Positions 53,504 through 64,000 of a DNA stretch of 64,000 nt are shown piece after piece (position 1 is the stretch's first letter; each line of letters starts with the position of its first letter). Source of the stretch: JANWXD01 sp035575135 (lineage in GTDB: Bacteria > Acidobacteriota > Terriglobia > Bryobacterales > Bryobacteraceae); the NCBI GenBank assembly GCA_035575135.1, contig DATLYE010000091.1, forward strand, positions 3,835 to 67,834, given 5' to 3'. The position numbers were made by a program, and so were the translations under genes. The notes below the pieces were generated by a model that was not told the origin of the DNA, made no database searches, and worked only from the letters and a program-made list of their open reading frames with translations.

Positions 53504-54663
53504 CCCCCTCGGCCTCCGTCTTCCACCCTTCACCGGCTCTTGTACGCCTCTTCCAAGCCTTCGTTGTGGCGGGTGCGTTCGCTTTGGGTGCCGGAAGCTT
53601 TCTCGCCCCGGAACGTGTCTGGGTGGGAGCCCTGCTCGCCGCGTACCTTCTGATCGGCCTGGCCTTGGCCGGCGCCGTCTTCGTAGCGACACACTACGCT
53701 TCCGGAGCCGCCTGGAGCGTGGCGTTCCGGCGCGTTCCCGAGGCGATGGCGGCAGTCCTCCCGGCGGCCGCCGTGCTACTGATCCTGTTGCTGGCTACCC
53801 AGGGCTGGCTCTATCCCTGGACGCATCAAACCCGCGCCGGACACGGGTTCAAACACTGGTGGCTCAGCCGTCCCTTCTTTCTGGGTCGAGCCTTGGTGTT
53901 TGTCGTAGTCTGGACGGCGTTCGTCCGGGAGATCGTTCGTGTGTCGCGCCGCCAGGATCAAGAAGGTGGCATCGCACTCCGCCGGCAGAATACGCGATTG
54001 TCAGTGGCCTTCCTGGTCGTGTTTGGAGCGAGCTTTTGGTTGGCCAGTTACGACTGGGTGATGTCGCTTGAGCCGGAATGGTACAGTACGGTTTTCGGTA
54101 TTTATAATTTCGCCGGATTGTTTTCAGGAGGACTCGCTGCCGTTATCATGCTCGTCATCTGGCTTCAGAGCGCCGGCCCGCTCCGGGGTGTGGTCAACGA
54201 GGAACATTACCACGATCTCGGCAAGCTTCTGTTTGGCTTTACAACCTTCTGGATGTATATCTGGTTCTGCCAGTATATGCTCATCTGGTATGCTAACATC
54301 CCGGAAGAAACGGCTTACTTCATCCGCCGCCAGCGCCTTTACTGGCAACCGCTGTTCCTGCTGAACGTGATTCTGAATTGGGTGGTTCCCTTCTTTATCC
54401 TGCTGCTCCGTCCGGCCAAACGCAACCCGCGGGCCCTGGCGAAAGCCGCAGCCGTCGTGCTCGCGGGCCGGTGGCTGGATGTCTACCTGATGATCGTACC
54501 GCCCTTTTCTGGTGCCGTCCCTTGGTTCGGCGTGTGGGAGCTCGCACTCACCCTGGGAGTCATCGGATTGTTTCTCTTGCTGTTCCTCCGCGCCTTCCGC
54601 CAAGCCTCCCCGGTTCCCTGGCGGGATCCGGGCCTCGCGGAAAGCCTCCATTACCACACCTGA
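53500..54663 (+). CDS. actF: ACIII subunit F, NrfD-like membrane protein
   Basis: A 387-residue polytopic protein (about 10 TM) paralogous to ActC. Family segments: LASYDWVMSLEPEWYSTVFG, IYNFAGLFSGGLAAVIMLVI, HDLGKLLFGFTTFWMYIWFC, QYMLIWYANIPEETAYFIRR. It is the last gene of the operon; a terminator follows at 54694. No coxMNOP-type oxidase genes follow, unlike many ACIII loci. Confidence 0.94.
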   Translation: MTPSASVFHPSPALVRLFQAFVVAGAFALGAGSFLAPERVWVGALLAAYLLIGLALAGAVFVATHYASGAAWSVAFRRVPEAMAAVLPAAAVLLILLLATQGWLYPWTHQTRAGHGFKHWWLSRPFFLGRALVFVVVWTAFVREIVRVSRRQDQEGGIALRRQNTRLSVAFLVVFGASFWLASYDWVMSLEPEWYSTVFGIYNFAGLFSGGLAAVIMLVIWLQSAGPLRGVVNEEHYHDLGKLLFGFTTFWMYIWFCQYMLIWYANIPEETAYFIRRQRLYWQPLFLLNVILNWVVPFFILLLRPAKRNPRALAKAAAVVLAGRWLDVYLMIVPPFSGAVPWFGVWELALTLGVIGLFLLLFLRAFRQASPVPWRDPGLAESLHYHT

Positions 54664-54693
54664 GCGCCCGCGGGGTTGAACCGCCAAAAAGAC

Positions 54694-54732
54694 AGCCGCC
54701 AAAAGCTGGTCTCTTCGAGGAGGGCGGCTTTT
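54694..54732. terminator. bidirectional terminator between actF and rpoD
   Basis: AGCCGCC (54694-54700) and GGCGGCT (54723-54729) form the stem, with T runs on both strands at the ends. The 22-nt loop is long. It ends the nar-act operon and rpoD, which converge here. Confidence 0.7.
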
Positions 54733-54733
54733 C

Positions 54734-56407
<1,674 letters not shown>

Positions 56408-56441
56408 GACCAACCCCTTCCGCCAGAGAAGACGGCTTCGA

Positions 56442-58211
56442 TTATTGTACAACGCTGGCGCCGGGCTCCGGCCGGCGCTCTGCTTTCTCCAGGCGGCGGA
56501 GCTCTTCCGTCAGCCGTAGTGCTTCCGCCAGGTCGCCTGCCCGCTCCGCCTCGCGGACCCGGGCCCGCAACGTGGCCCGCTCGGCCGCCCGCTCTTCGGC
56601 CATGAGGCGCTCCAGGCAGGCGCGCGCCTGCTCGAGCGAATACGCCTCCTCACCGACCTCATCGGCGAAAATCACCGAGGCGAGCAACTCTCGTTCCCGT
56701 TCCTCCAGCCGTCCCTCGAGGGCTGCAAACGAGAAGCGGTCCTCCTCGCCGCAGAGCGCAAACAGGGCGCGAAAGATCGGGGCCGTGACGAATCGCTCCA
56801 CCAGGGCCATGGATCGCAGCCGCGGCACGATCTCCTTCCGGACTTCCGCGCTCGAAAGGAGCGCGTTCAGTAGCATCTTTTCGACAGCCCGCACCGGCTC
56901 CGCTGCGCCCTGCATCGCCCGTTCGCTGCGCTGGATCGCCGCTTTACGGAAGTGTTCGACCAGCAGGCCTGTCTCCACCCCGAGATGCGCGGCGATCTCC
57001 GATGCGATGGCCGCGCGCTCCAGCCGGTCCGGGACGCGCTGCACCGCAGGCAGCAGGAAGCGCAGAGCCCCGGCCCGCCCCTCCGGAGTACGGACATCGT
57101 AGCGCGCTCGGGCGCGGTCGGCAAGCCAGTAGAAATACCCGGGCGCCCTCGCCAGCCGCTCCCTGTAGGCTTGCGGACCCGCCCGCCGCACAAACTCGTC
57201 CGGATCCAGATCCCCTTCCAGATCCAGAACGCGCACCCGCATGCCTTCCTCGAGTAAGACCTGAATGGAGCGCTCCGCAGCCGCCCCACCTGCCGCGTCC
57301 GGATCAAAACTCAGGATGATGTTTTCCGAGTGCCGCCGCAGCAGGCGCACCTGGGAAGCCGTCAGCGCCGTGCCGCAGGAGGCCACCGCGCCCCGCACGC
57401 CCGCCGCCTCCAGGCCGATCACGTCCATGTAGCCTTCGACCAAAATGCTACGGTCCTCCCGCCGGATGGCGTCCTTGGCCCGGTGCAGGTTATACAGCAC
57501 GTGACTCTTGCGGTAGATCGGCGTCTCGGGCGAGTTCATGTACTTGGGCTCGTCCGCTGCACTCAGTGCCCGTCCCGCAAACGCAATAATTTTGCCCGAC
57601 TCGTTGTGAATGGGGAACATGAGGCGCCCCCGGAAACGATCGTAGAACCCTCCCCCTTCTCGTCTGAGCACCAGCCCGGAAGCTTCCATCTGCTCCGCGC
57701 TGAAGCCTTCGCGCTCGAATCGCCGCACCAGGTCGCTGCCGGAGCGATCCGCCAGGCCCAGACCGAACTCCGCCGCCGTTTCCGCACCAATGCCCCGGCC
57801 GGCCAGATAGCTCCGGGCGTCGCTGCCGGCCGGCCCTTCTAAATTCGCACGGAAGACGCGCGCGGCGATTTCATGCATCCGGTACAGCGCAGCGCGCAGC
57901 CGGGTCTCCGCGTCGGAATACTCGCGCCGCGGCATCGGGATGCCGTGCCGTTCGGCGAGCAACTTCAGCGCCTCATAAAAACTCAGACGCTCGATCTCCA
58001 TCACGAAGCGGATCACGTCGCCCCCGATGCCGCACCCAAAACACTTGAAGTACTGGTGGGTCTGATGAACGGAAAAAGAGGGCGTCCGCTCCGTGTGGAA
58101 AGGACAAAGGCCCACGTAGCGCGGGCCGCTGCCGGCACGCCTGAGCCGCACGTACTCGCCGACCACCTTGACGATGTCTACTGAGGATTTCAGGTGTTCG
58201 ACAAAGTCCAT
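56442..58211 (-). CDS. dnaG: DNA primase DnaG
   Basis: A 589-residue primase. The CHC2 zinc finger is LCPFHTERTPSFSVHQ and FKCFGCGIGGD; the TOPRIM domain has SILVEGYMDVIGLEAAGVRG, CGTALTASQVRLLRRHSENI and SFDPDAAGGAAAERS; the C-terminal helicase-binding helical domain ends at about residue 589. It precedes rpoD as in macromolecular-synthesis operons; rpsU is absent. Confidence 0.96.
   Translation of the reverse strand: MDFVEHLKSSVDIVKVVGEYVRLRRAGSGPRYVGLCPFHTERTPSFSVHQTHQYFKCFGCGIGGDVIRFVMEIERLSFYEALKLLAERHGIPMPRREYSDAETRLRAALYRMHEIAARVFRANLEGPAGSDARSYLAGRGIGAETAAEFGLGLADRSGSDLVRRFEREGFSAEQMEASGLVLRREGGGFYDRFRGRLMFPIHNESGKIIAFAGRALSAADEPKYMNSPETPIYRKSHVLYNLHRAKDAIRREDRSILVEGYMDVIGLEAAGVRGAVASCGTALTASQVRLLRRHSENIILSFDPDAAGGAAAERSIQVLLEEGMRVRVLDLEGDLDPDEFVRRAGPQAYRERLARAPGYFYWLADRARARYDVRTPEGRAGALRFLLPAVQRVPDRLERAAIASEIAAHLGVETGLLVEHFRKAAIQRSERAMQGAAEPVRAVEKMLLNALLSSAEVRKEIVPRLRSMALVERFVTAPIFRALFALCGEEDRFSFAALEGRLEERERELLASVIFADEVGEEAYSLEQARACLERLMAEERAAERATLRARVREAERAGDLAEALRLTEELRRLEKAERRPEPGASVVQ
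56444..56449 (-). promoter_or_regulatory. -10 element of rpoD
   Basis: TACAAT on the minus strand, inside the 3' end of dnaG, gives a leader of about 30 nt to the TTG start at 56407. No good -35 box is visible, so rpoD probably also reads from dnaG. Confidence 0.35.
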
Positions 58212-58244
58212 ACCCCGTTCCCTCGCCGATCCCGCGGCTGTCCT

Positions 58245-60344
58245 CTACGATCGCCTTATTATCGCTGAAAGCGGCTTCGTTGGTGGAACCAGGCACAGCG
58301 CAAAGCCGAGCCAGGCCGCAACACTCACCACTGCGCCCCAAAGCAAAATGCGCGGCTGAAAACGCATCACCGCACGGTGGCGCCCTTCCGGAACAGCGAG
58401 CCCCCGAAATGCACCGTTCACAACCAGCAGCGGATGGGGGCGGCCGTCCAGGAAGGCCCGCCATCCGGGATAGGCCGCTTCGGAGGAAACCAGCAGCGCC
58501 GGCCCGTCGGTTTCCACATCCAGCTGAACTTCGCGCGGCGCATAACGGACCACGGTTACCCGCCCGGCCCCCGGCGCAAGCCGTGGCAGAGCGCCCTCGA
58601 CCGCCGCCACCACGCGCGGGTCAAAGTCGGCCGAACCCAGCGCCGCCACCGCATCCTCCAGACTCCCCACCGGTCGGGCGCGCCGGACGAGGAAAAAGCG
58701 GGGCAGAGCCTCGGGGTTCTCATACACCTCCCGTCCGGGCAGCTGCGCAACGTGGATCAGCCCGGCGCGTGCGGCCGACTCGATCGGTGTCCGCGACAGC
58801 AGATACCGGACGTTCAGCAGATCGAGCACTGGTGAATTCACATGCTTCACCTCGTAGTAGCGTCCCCAGCGTTCGCCTCCCGTCAGCAGCCGCCGCACCG
58901 CCATGTAACGAAGGAGTGCGAAAGGATCGTTGCCACCCGCCGTGGGAAGGCTCGTCAGGTGGGCGCCCATGGCCCAGTTCATCGAATCGTTCACCGTGTC
59001 AATCCGACTCGGCGGAACACTGCGCCCGACCAGAGCCCGGAGGCGCGCGAGAACTTCGCGGCTCCCGTCGAAGTGCTCATGCGTCACACCCGGCTCGGCT
59101 GTCAGTGAAGCCGTGTTCATCGGCCGCCCGGATCCGGTCCAGATCAGATCTACGGCCGCCAGCGCCGCCACCGACCATTGCAGGCGCGCCGACGCGTTCC
59201 CGAAGAAGGTCTGCGCGCCCAGTCCTGCAAGTACTCCCATGCCGAGCCCGAAGGCGGCCATGGCGAATTCCGGATACACCGAGGAGCGGACCACCGCGGG
59301 CACCAACGGGAACACCGCGCGGCCGAGCGGCGTCGAGCTGCCCAGCATGACCAAGGCCGAGGCGAGCGTCATCACCCCATAGATCGCAGCGTGCGGGTTC
59401 CGGCGGATCGCCACCGCGCCGACGGCCAGCACCAGCCCCGGGATGCCGCAGTACAGGTAAAGAAAGGTGGGCTCCCACGGCCCGGAATACCTCTTAAGGT
59501 CGAAGATGCCGTAGTAGTTGGGCAGGATCAGGGAGACCAGCGCCGCTGCCGGAACTCCGCCCTGGTCCAGGAAGTCGGCCCGGTAGCGGGCCACGCTCAG
59601 CCGCGTCAGTTCCATTGTGGGGAGCAGCTGCACGGCCGCGAGGGCGGCTGCCCAGACAAGCGCCAAGACCGCAGCTCCCGGCAGGGCCGGGCGTGCGCGC
59701 CCGGTTGCGGCAAGCAGCACGGCCAGCAGCAACGAGGACGCCGCGGCCACGGCCGTCACTGCCGGAAAGCCGGCGAGCAGCGACATCGCCAAAGAGGCCG
59801 CGAGCACCGCAGTCCACTTCCACCGAACGCGAGCCGCCATTTCGACGATCGCCAGCCAGGATAAGGGCAGCCAGGCGGCCGCGTTCACCGCGCCCAGATG
59901 CTGCGCCTGCGAGGCAAAGAAGCTTCCGAGCTGGAATACGCTCGCCCCGGCCAGTGCCGCTTGCGGCCCGCATCCCAGTCTCCGCAGCCAGAAAAACGCG
60001 AAAATGCCCGCTGCGACTACGTGCACCACGATCTGCCATTCGAGCCAGTAGAGCAGGCGTTCGCCCCCGGTGAGGTTACTGAGGCTGAACGTCAGGAGCG
60101 CCGGAGGGTAGAAGACTTGCGCGGTCAGATTGGCGTAGAGCGGCATGCCGCAGTAGACATACGGGCTCCACAGCGGCAGCTCTCCGCGGGCCAGCGAGTG
60201 GCTGGCGAAATCGGCCAGCGGCAGATGGTAATAGCGCAAATCCCAGGGAATGGCATAGTCGCCATAGAACAGAACCTGCCGGAAAAAGACCAGCGGCGCC
60301 GCAAGCAGCACGACCAAGGGCAGCATGCGCCGCATCGGCCCCAT
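58245..60344 (-). CDS. YfhO-family polytopic membrane protein
   Basis: A 699-residue membrane protein with about 12 TM helices and a soluble C-terminal beta-rich domain. YfhO-type features: FYGDYAIPWDLRYYHLPLAD, LWSPYVYCGMPLYANLTAQV, and C-terminal SSEAAYPGWRAFLDGRPHPL. YfhO proteins take part in cell-surface glycan or lipoteichoic acid glycosylation. The start ATG at 60344 is 2 nt from the upstream stop; 60335 is possible. Confidence 0.88.
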   Translation of the reverse strand: MGPMRRMLPLVVLLAAPLVFFRQVLFYGDYAIPWDLRYYHLPLADFASHSLARGELPLWSPYVYCGMPLYANLTAQVFYPPALLTFSLSNLTGGERLLYWLEWQIVVHVVAAGIFAFFWLRRLGCGPQAALAGASVFQLGSFFASQAQHLGAVNAAAWLPLSWLAIVEMAARVRWKWTAVLAASLAMSLLAGFPAVTAVAAASSLLLAVLLAATGRARPALPGAAVLALVWAAALAAVQLLPTMELTRLSVARYRADFLDQGGVPAAALVSLILPNYYGIFDLKRYSGPWEPTFLYLYCGIPGLVLAVGAVAIRRNPHAAIYGVMTLASALVMLGSSTPLGRAVFPLVPAVVRSSVYPEFAMAAFGLGMGVLAGLGAQTFFGNASARLQWSVAALAAVDLIWTGSGRPMNTASLTAEPGVTHEHFDGSREVLARLRALVGRSVPPSRIDTVNDSMNWAMGAHLTSLPTAGGNDPFALLRYMAVRRLLTGGERWGRYYEVKHVNSPVLDLLNVRYLLSRTPIESAARAGLIHVAQLPGREVYENPEALPRFFLVRRARPVGSLEDAVAALGSADFDPRVVAAVEGALPRLAPGAGRVTVVRYAPREVQLDVETDGPALLVSSEAAYPGWRAFLDGRPHPLLVVNGAFRGLAVPEGRHRAVMRFQPRILLWGAVVSVAAWLGFALCLVPPTKPLSAIIRRS

Positions 60345-60345
60345 T

Positions 60346-61830
60346 CTACGGCTCGCGCGGCGGAGTCAGCTCCACCACGCGGCCGTTTTCGAAGCTGAAG
60401 ATGTGGTCGTAGGAGGCAAGCGCGGCGCGGTCCGGTTTCGGATGCATCATGCCGAGCCGGTTGATCACCAGCGTCGGGTCGCGGTACAGCAGTTGCAAAA
60501 TGTAATACGTCTCCCAGGTGAAATCGCCGAACGGATCCCTGACGATCAGCACCCGGCTGCCGCGCGGCATTGCCGGATACAGCTCACGGAACTGCGCCGT
60601 GACCGAGCCGATCCGCCCGTAATGATGGCGGACCCAGGCTTGGTAGACGGGCTCGCTTGCCGGGTGGATCCACAATAACAGGAGTGCAACGAGGACGAAC
60701 AGGGCCGACGGGCTTGCCGCCGCCAGCCCCCGGCCCCACGGCGCGGATATGGCCTGTCCGGCCAGCTTCGCCAACGTTTCGCGCACGCGTACCGCGAGCA
60801 CCGCCACATATATCCAGAGACCTGCTAGGGGAATGACCGCCGCGTCCAGTCCGCGCGGCGAGGTCAGGAAGACGAGCGGCAGGATCCCGCAAGCAAACAG
60901 CAGCCAGCACCAGACCAGCGCTCGCGACCGCACGAGCAGTGCGGTAACGAGCAGCCCGGTCAGGACCAGGAAGGCGCCGGTACCGGTCAGGGCCCCGGTC
61001 GAGTAGAACAACTGGTTAAAGAAATGTGCGGTCCCTTCGAAATAGCGGGTCGGAGAGATCGCCAGCTGGTAGCCGGCCTGCGCGCTGACGGAGTCCGGCC
61101 CGAACACGCGCCCCGCCAGCCAACCCGCCGTCAGGATGCAACCCGCCACGGCCAGTCTGGCTTGGGTGAACGCCCAGCGCGCCACCTCCGGCAGCCGGAT
61201 CCCTCGGGGAGGATGGAACAGAAGCTCGTAGAGCAGCGCCATGGGAGCCAGGGATACGGCCATCTCTTTGGAGTTGAGCGCCAGCACCAGGAGTACGCCG
61301 AATACGGCCGCCTGGGGCAGCGAGGTCGGGCCGCCGCGCTGCCGCAGCCGGGCGTAGTAGGTGATCGCGGCCAGATAAAACGCCAGACAGAAAATGTCGT
61401 AGAGTGTGCCCGTGTTGTACAGCAGATGCGCCGTGTTGCCGTGGTAGGCGGCAAGCAGCGCCGCGAGCACGCCCGCCTCCCGCGAGCCGCTGAGCCGCCG
61501 CGCCAGCACGTACGTCAGCCAGACCGCGGCGCCGAGTGCGCCCAGCAGCAGCAAGCGCAGCGCCCGCAGGTCGAATCCGGACCCCAGAAACGACAGCTTG
61601 TAAGCGAGGGCGCCGAACGGGCGATAAACCGGTGTGGGCCGCCAGAACAGGACGTTGTCGGCCACCAGGGCGGCCGTGGGGCGGCTCCAGGCCATGTGGC
61701 AATTCATCAGGTCGTCGGGCGTGAAACGGGCCCGCAGGCTGGGCGCATTGAAGTACAGAAAATACGCGGCGATCGACACCGCAGCCACTGCCGCTCCCGC
61801 TCGGCGGAGCGGCCGTCTGCGCAGGAACAT
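60346..61830 (-). CDS. polytopic glycosyltransferase-like membrane protein
   Basis: A 494-residue protein with about 11 TM helices, resembling GT39/GT-C-type transferases: SLRARFTPDDLMNCHMAWSR near the N-terminus (Asp pair in the first loop) and FWRPTPVYRPFGALAYKLSF. The donor is probably polyprenyl-phosphate sugar. Specificity is unknown. It lies in the polysaccharide block between the glycosylphosphotransferase and YfhO genes. Confidence 0.7.
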   Translation of the reverse strand: MFLRRRPLRRAGAAVAAVSIAAYFLYFNAPSLRARFTPDDLMNCHMAWSRPTAALVADNVLFWRPTPVYRPFGALAYKLSFLGSGFDLRALRLLLLGALGAAVWLTYVLARRLSGSREAGVLAALLAAYHGNTAHLLYNTGTLYDIFCLAFYLAAITYYARLRQRGGPTSLPQAAVFGVLLVLALNSKEMAVSLAPMALLYELLFHPPRGIRLPEVARWAFTQARLAVAGCILTAGWLAGRVFGPDSVSAQAGYQLAISPTRYFEGTAHFFNQLFYSTGALTGTGAFLVLTGLLVTALLVRSRALVWCWLLFACGILPLVFLTSPRGLDAAVIPLAGLWIYVAVLAVRVRETLAKLAGQAISAPWGRGLAAASPSALFVLVALLLLWIHPASEPVYQAWVRHHYGRIGSVTAQFRELYPAMPRGSRVLIVRDPFGDFTWETYYILQLLYRDPTLVINRLGMMHPKPDRAALASYDHIFSFENGRVVELTPPREP

Positions 61831-61886
61831 GCTGTTTCATTTTAAGGTCACGGGATTTCCAAAGGCACACGGGACGCCGGCCAGCT

Positions 61887-63299
61887 TCAGTACGCCCCGG
61901 CGCGGCTCACAACGGCGCGCACCGTGCGCGCCAGGATGTGCAGATCCAGCCAGAGGGACCAGTTGCGGATGTAGTAGGTGTCGAGCGATCGCTGCACGTT
62001 AAGGTCGCCGTCGCTCCGCGCTGCCACCTGCCAGAGGCCGGTCAAGCCGGGCAGCACCCTCCGGCGCAGCGAGCGAAACGCCTCGTCGAAGCGATCCAGG
62101 TGGTAATGCGGCAGCGGGCGCGGGCCGACCAGACTCATCTCCCCTTTGAGGACGTTCCATAGCTGGGGAAGTTCGTCCAGGCTGGTCCGGCGCAGCAAGA
62201 CGCCCACGCCGGGCAGCACCCGGGGGTCGCGGCGCAGCTTGAAATACCTCTCCCATTCAGCCCGTGCCGCTTCGTTGGAAGCCAGGTGCCTGGAGAGGCG
62301 AACCTCCGCGTCCGGATACATGGTGCGGAGCTTACAAACCCGGATGCGCCGGCCGCGCTCGCCCTCCCGCTCCTGCCAGTAGAAGGCCGGGCCGGGACTG
62401 ACGCGCTTGATCCACAACACCGCCACTGCGATCAGGGGTAGAGCGACCAGCCCGAGCACGAGCGCCGCTACCAGATCGAGCATGCGCTTCAACACACGAT
62501 TGGCAGGGACCAGGAGATTCTGCCGGACCTCGAGCCCCAGCATGCCCGCCAGGTCCCGCGCAGAGATCCACAGGCTGCCGAGGCCCGGAAGCTCCGGGAC
62601 GATGGTGAGCGTGCGAAACGCGTCTGCCATATGGTCCACCAGACCGTTCCAGTGTGCGCCGTTGACCGAGACGGCCAGCACCGCATGGCGGATGCCCGCG
62701 CAGGCGGCCAGGCGACGGGCGGAAGCCGCTTCCTCTATCGGGCAGATCGCCGCCGGGCGCAGGCCCAGCTCCGGCCGCGCGCGCAGCTCGGCGCTGACGT
62801 GCGCGGCGGAGGATTCTGAACCGATCACCAGCACCGGCACACCCCACCAGTCTGCGCGCGAACACGCCCGGCGCATCCACCCACGGGCGGCGGGCACCGA
62901 CAGGAGGGAGAACAGCCACGACGTCAGGAAAATGCCGCGGGAGGTGGTCGCTGCGCCTTTGGTCAGAAACAATACAGCCGAAGCCACCAGATAGACCAGG
63001 CTCGCCCCGAGCACCGTGCGGCGCAGCTCTTCGACCGGGCTCATGCCCGCCGCCGGGTAGAGTCCGAGCCAGGCGTAGACGACGAGCGAGACCGCCAGAA
63101 CGGGGATGAGGCTGGGCGAGGCATCGATGCCGATGCCCGGCTTCACCCAGTTCCACGTGAGCAGGCCCAGGCCCGCGGCCAGGGAAAGCGCTGCGGCGTC
63201 GCCGGCAAGCAGCGGCAGACCCGTAAGAAACGGCCGCAGGCCTGCGCTTTGCGGCGCCTCCGTGCGGGAGACCTCGAGCAGCTTTGCGGCTGTGGCCAT
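61887..63299 (-). CDS. exopolysaccharide polyprenyl glycosylphosphotransferase (WbaP/CpsE type)
   Basis: A 470-residue sugar-phosphate transferase that loads the first sugar on undecaprenyl phosphate. N-terminal TM helices and a CoA-binding-like linker (VPVLVIGSESSAAHVSAELR) precede the catalytic domain: KRMLDLVAALVLGLVALPLI, FYWQEREGERGRRIRVCKLR TMY, RTSLDELPQLWNVLKGEMSL, VGPRPLPHYHLDRF and RVLPGLTGLWQVAARSD. Start ATG 63299; longer frames overlap the next gene. Confidence 0.92.
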   Translation of the reverse strand: MATAAKLLEVSRTEAPQSAGLRPFLTGLPLLAGDAAALSLAAGLGLLTWNWVKPGIGIDASPSLIPVLAVSLVVYAWLGLYPAAGMSPVEELRRTVLGASLVYLVASAVLFLTKGAATTSRGIFLTSWLFSLLSVPAARGWMRRACSRADWWGVPVLVIGSESSAAHVSAELRARPELGLRPAAICPIEEAASARRLAACAGIRHAVLAVSVNGAHWNGLVDHMADAFRTLTIVPELPGLGSLWISARDLAGMLGLEVRQNLLVPANRVLKRMLDLVAALVLGLVALPLIAVAVLWIKRVSPGPAFYWQEREGERGRRIRVCKLRTMYPDAEVRLSRHLASNEAARAEWERYFKLRRDPRVLPGVGVLLRRTSLDELPQLWNVLKGEMSLVGPRPLPHYHLDRFDEAFRSLRRRVLPGLTGLWQVAARSDGDLNVQRSLDTYYIRNWSLWLDLHILARTVRAVVSRAGAY

Positions 63300-63309
63300 A
63301 TCTCGGCGC

Positions 63310-64000
63310 TCAGCGGTGCAGGAGCTGGCGAGCAAACAAAATCACGAATTTGGGATTCTGTTTCAGGTACCGCGGCCCGAGCCGCCGGGGTTCGGTGGCG
63401 AGCCGGAACAGCCACTCCAGCCCGGCGCGCTGCATCCAGCCCGGCGCCTGCGGCTTGGTCCCCGCAAGAAAATCAAAGGCCGCCCCCACCCCCAGCATCA
63501 CCGCCGGCACCCGCCCCCGGTGGGCCGCCATCCAGAGCTCCTGCTTGGGCGTGCTCAAGCCCACAAACAGAATCCGAACGCCGGAGGCCCGGATCGCCTC
63601 GGTGATGCGGGCATCCTCTTCGGGCGTCAGCGGACGGAAGGGCGGCGCGTAGTAATAGCGGATGGAGAGCCGGGGATGGCGTTTCTGCACTGCCGCCCGC
63701 AGCCGGGCCAGCACCGCCTCGGTGGCGCCGTAGAAGCCCACCGGGAGGCCGGCGGCGGCCGCTGCCCCGAGCAGCCGCCGCATCAGCTCCGGCCCGTAGA
63801 CGCGGCCGGCCCCGGGCACCCCCAGCCGCCGCAGTCCCCACACCAGCGGCATGCCGTCGGGGGTCACCAGATCGGCGGCGTTCATCAGCGCGCGGAAGGC
63901 GGGTGCCTCACAGGCCTGCATGACGTTGTTGACCGAGGCGCAGCAGACCATGCGCGACTCCCCGCGCCGGGCCCACTCCACCACCAGACGCGTCGCCTCC
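63310..64000 (-). CDS. WecG/TagA/CpsF family glycosyltransferase, cut by right edge
   Basis: The minus frame stays open to the right edge, past the in-frame GTG at 63984, and the codons there (EATRLVVEWARRGESRMVCC) are conserved family sequence, so the true N-terminus is outside. Motifs: ASVNNVMQACEAPAFRALMN, ADLVTPDGMPLVWGLRRLG, YGPELMRRLLGAAAAAGLPV, FVGLSTPKQELWMAAHRGRV, MLGVGAAFDFLAGTKPQAPG. It transfers ManNAc-type residues to lipid-linked intermediates. About 230 residues are visible. Confidence 0.9.
   Translation of the reverse strand, partial: EATRLVVEWARRGESRMVCCASVNNVMQACEAPAFRALMNAADLVTPDGMPLVWGLRRLGVPGAGRVYGPELMRRLLGAAAAAGLPVGFYGATEAVLARLRAAVQKRHPRLSIRYYYAPPFRPLTPEEDARITEAIRASGVRILFVGLSTPKQELWMAAHRGRVPAVMLGVGAAFDFLAGTKPQAPGWMQRAGLEWLFRLATEPRRLGPRYLKQNPKFVILFARQLLHR

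Overview
The window is a GC-rich bacterial chromosome segment of about 53 real genes, with two encoded tRNAs and no phage, IS or CRISPR. The gene content fits an Acidobacteriota genome, probably Bryobacterales/Solibacter-like: a full alternative complex III (ACIII), a DUF1501 Tat protein, a TIGR04053-type radical SAM/SPASM protein, GH127, and an amidase preceded by a small Tat peptide. This assignment is inference from families, not from a marker search.

Layout. 1-6.9 kb: flagellar genes (a FliK-like partial gene, then flgFGAHIJ on plus; fliS and flaG on minus). 7-12 kb: lytic transglycosylase, NfeD-like and AhpD-like proteins, a TPP enzyme, a DUF1501 protein, tRNA-Val. 12.3-22 kb: small metabolic and redox genes, alaC, radical SAM protein, di-iron RIC protein, amidase, secreted GH127 enzyme, conserved hypothetical. 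21.7-28.2 kb: a CarH/LitR-like B12-binding MerR regulator divergent from a fasciclin protein, a small decayed region with a DUF433/DUF5615 toxin-antitoxin-like pair, tRNA-Pro, and a tspO - SDR/DUF2867 - DUF523/DUF1722 operon that resembles light-response gene sets. 28.3-34 kb: valS-nadC-birA-coaX housekeeping operon. 34-35.4 kb: exported nitrilase-family protein.

35.7-54.7 kb is the centrepiece. A minus-strand hemerythrin-nnrS pair faces a plus-strand run of 13 tightly packed genes: Rrf2 regulator, dihaem cytochrome c, narG-narH-narJ-narI-narK, then actABCDEF (ACIII). The narK/actA frames overlap by 8 bp, so nitrate reductase and ACIII look like one transcription unit. No terminal oxidase genes are present. 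A CRP/FNR-like palindrome lies between hemerythrin and Rrf2, and a second one of the same register lies upstream of ric at 15.7 kb; this suggests one nitrate/NO regulon. The proposed role is quinol oxidation by two branches, cytoplasmic nitrate reduction (Nar) and delivery to periplasmic cytochrome c (ACIII) for later denitrification steps, with NnrS, RIC and hemerythrin handling NO damage.

54.7-64 kb: rpoD and dnaG (minus strand, sharing a bidirectional terminator with actF), then a cell-surface polysaccharide block (YfhO-like protein, polytopic glycosyltransferase-like protein, polyprenyl glycosylphosphotransferase, WecG/TagA-type transferase running off the right edge).

A recurring regulatory feature is a -10-like hexamer (TANNNT type) exactly 6 nt before the start codon of several monocistronic or first genes, suggesting leaderless mRNAs. 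All functional statements come from reading the sequence and family knowledge; no database search was run.
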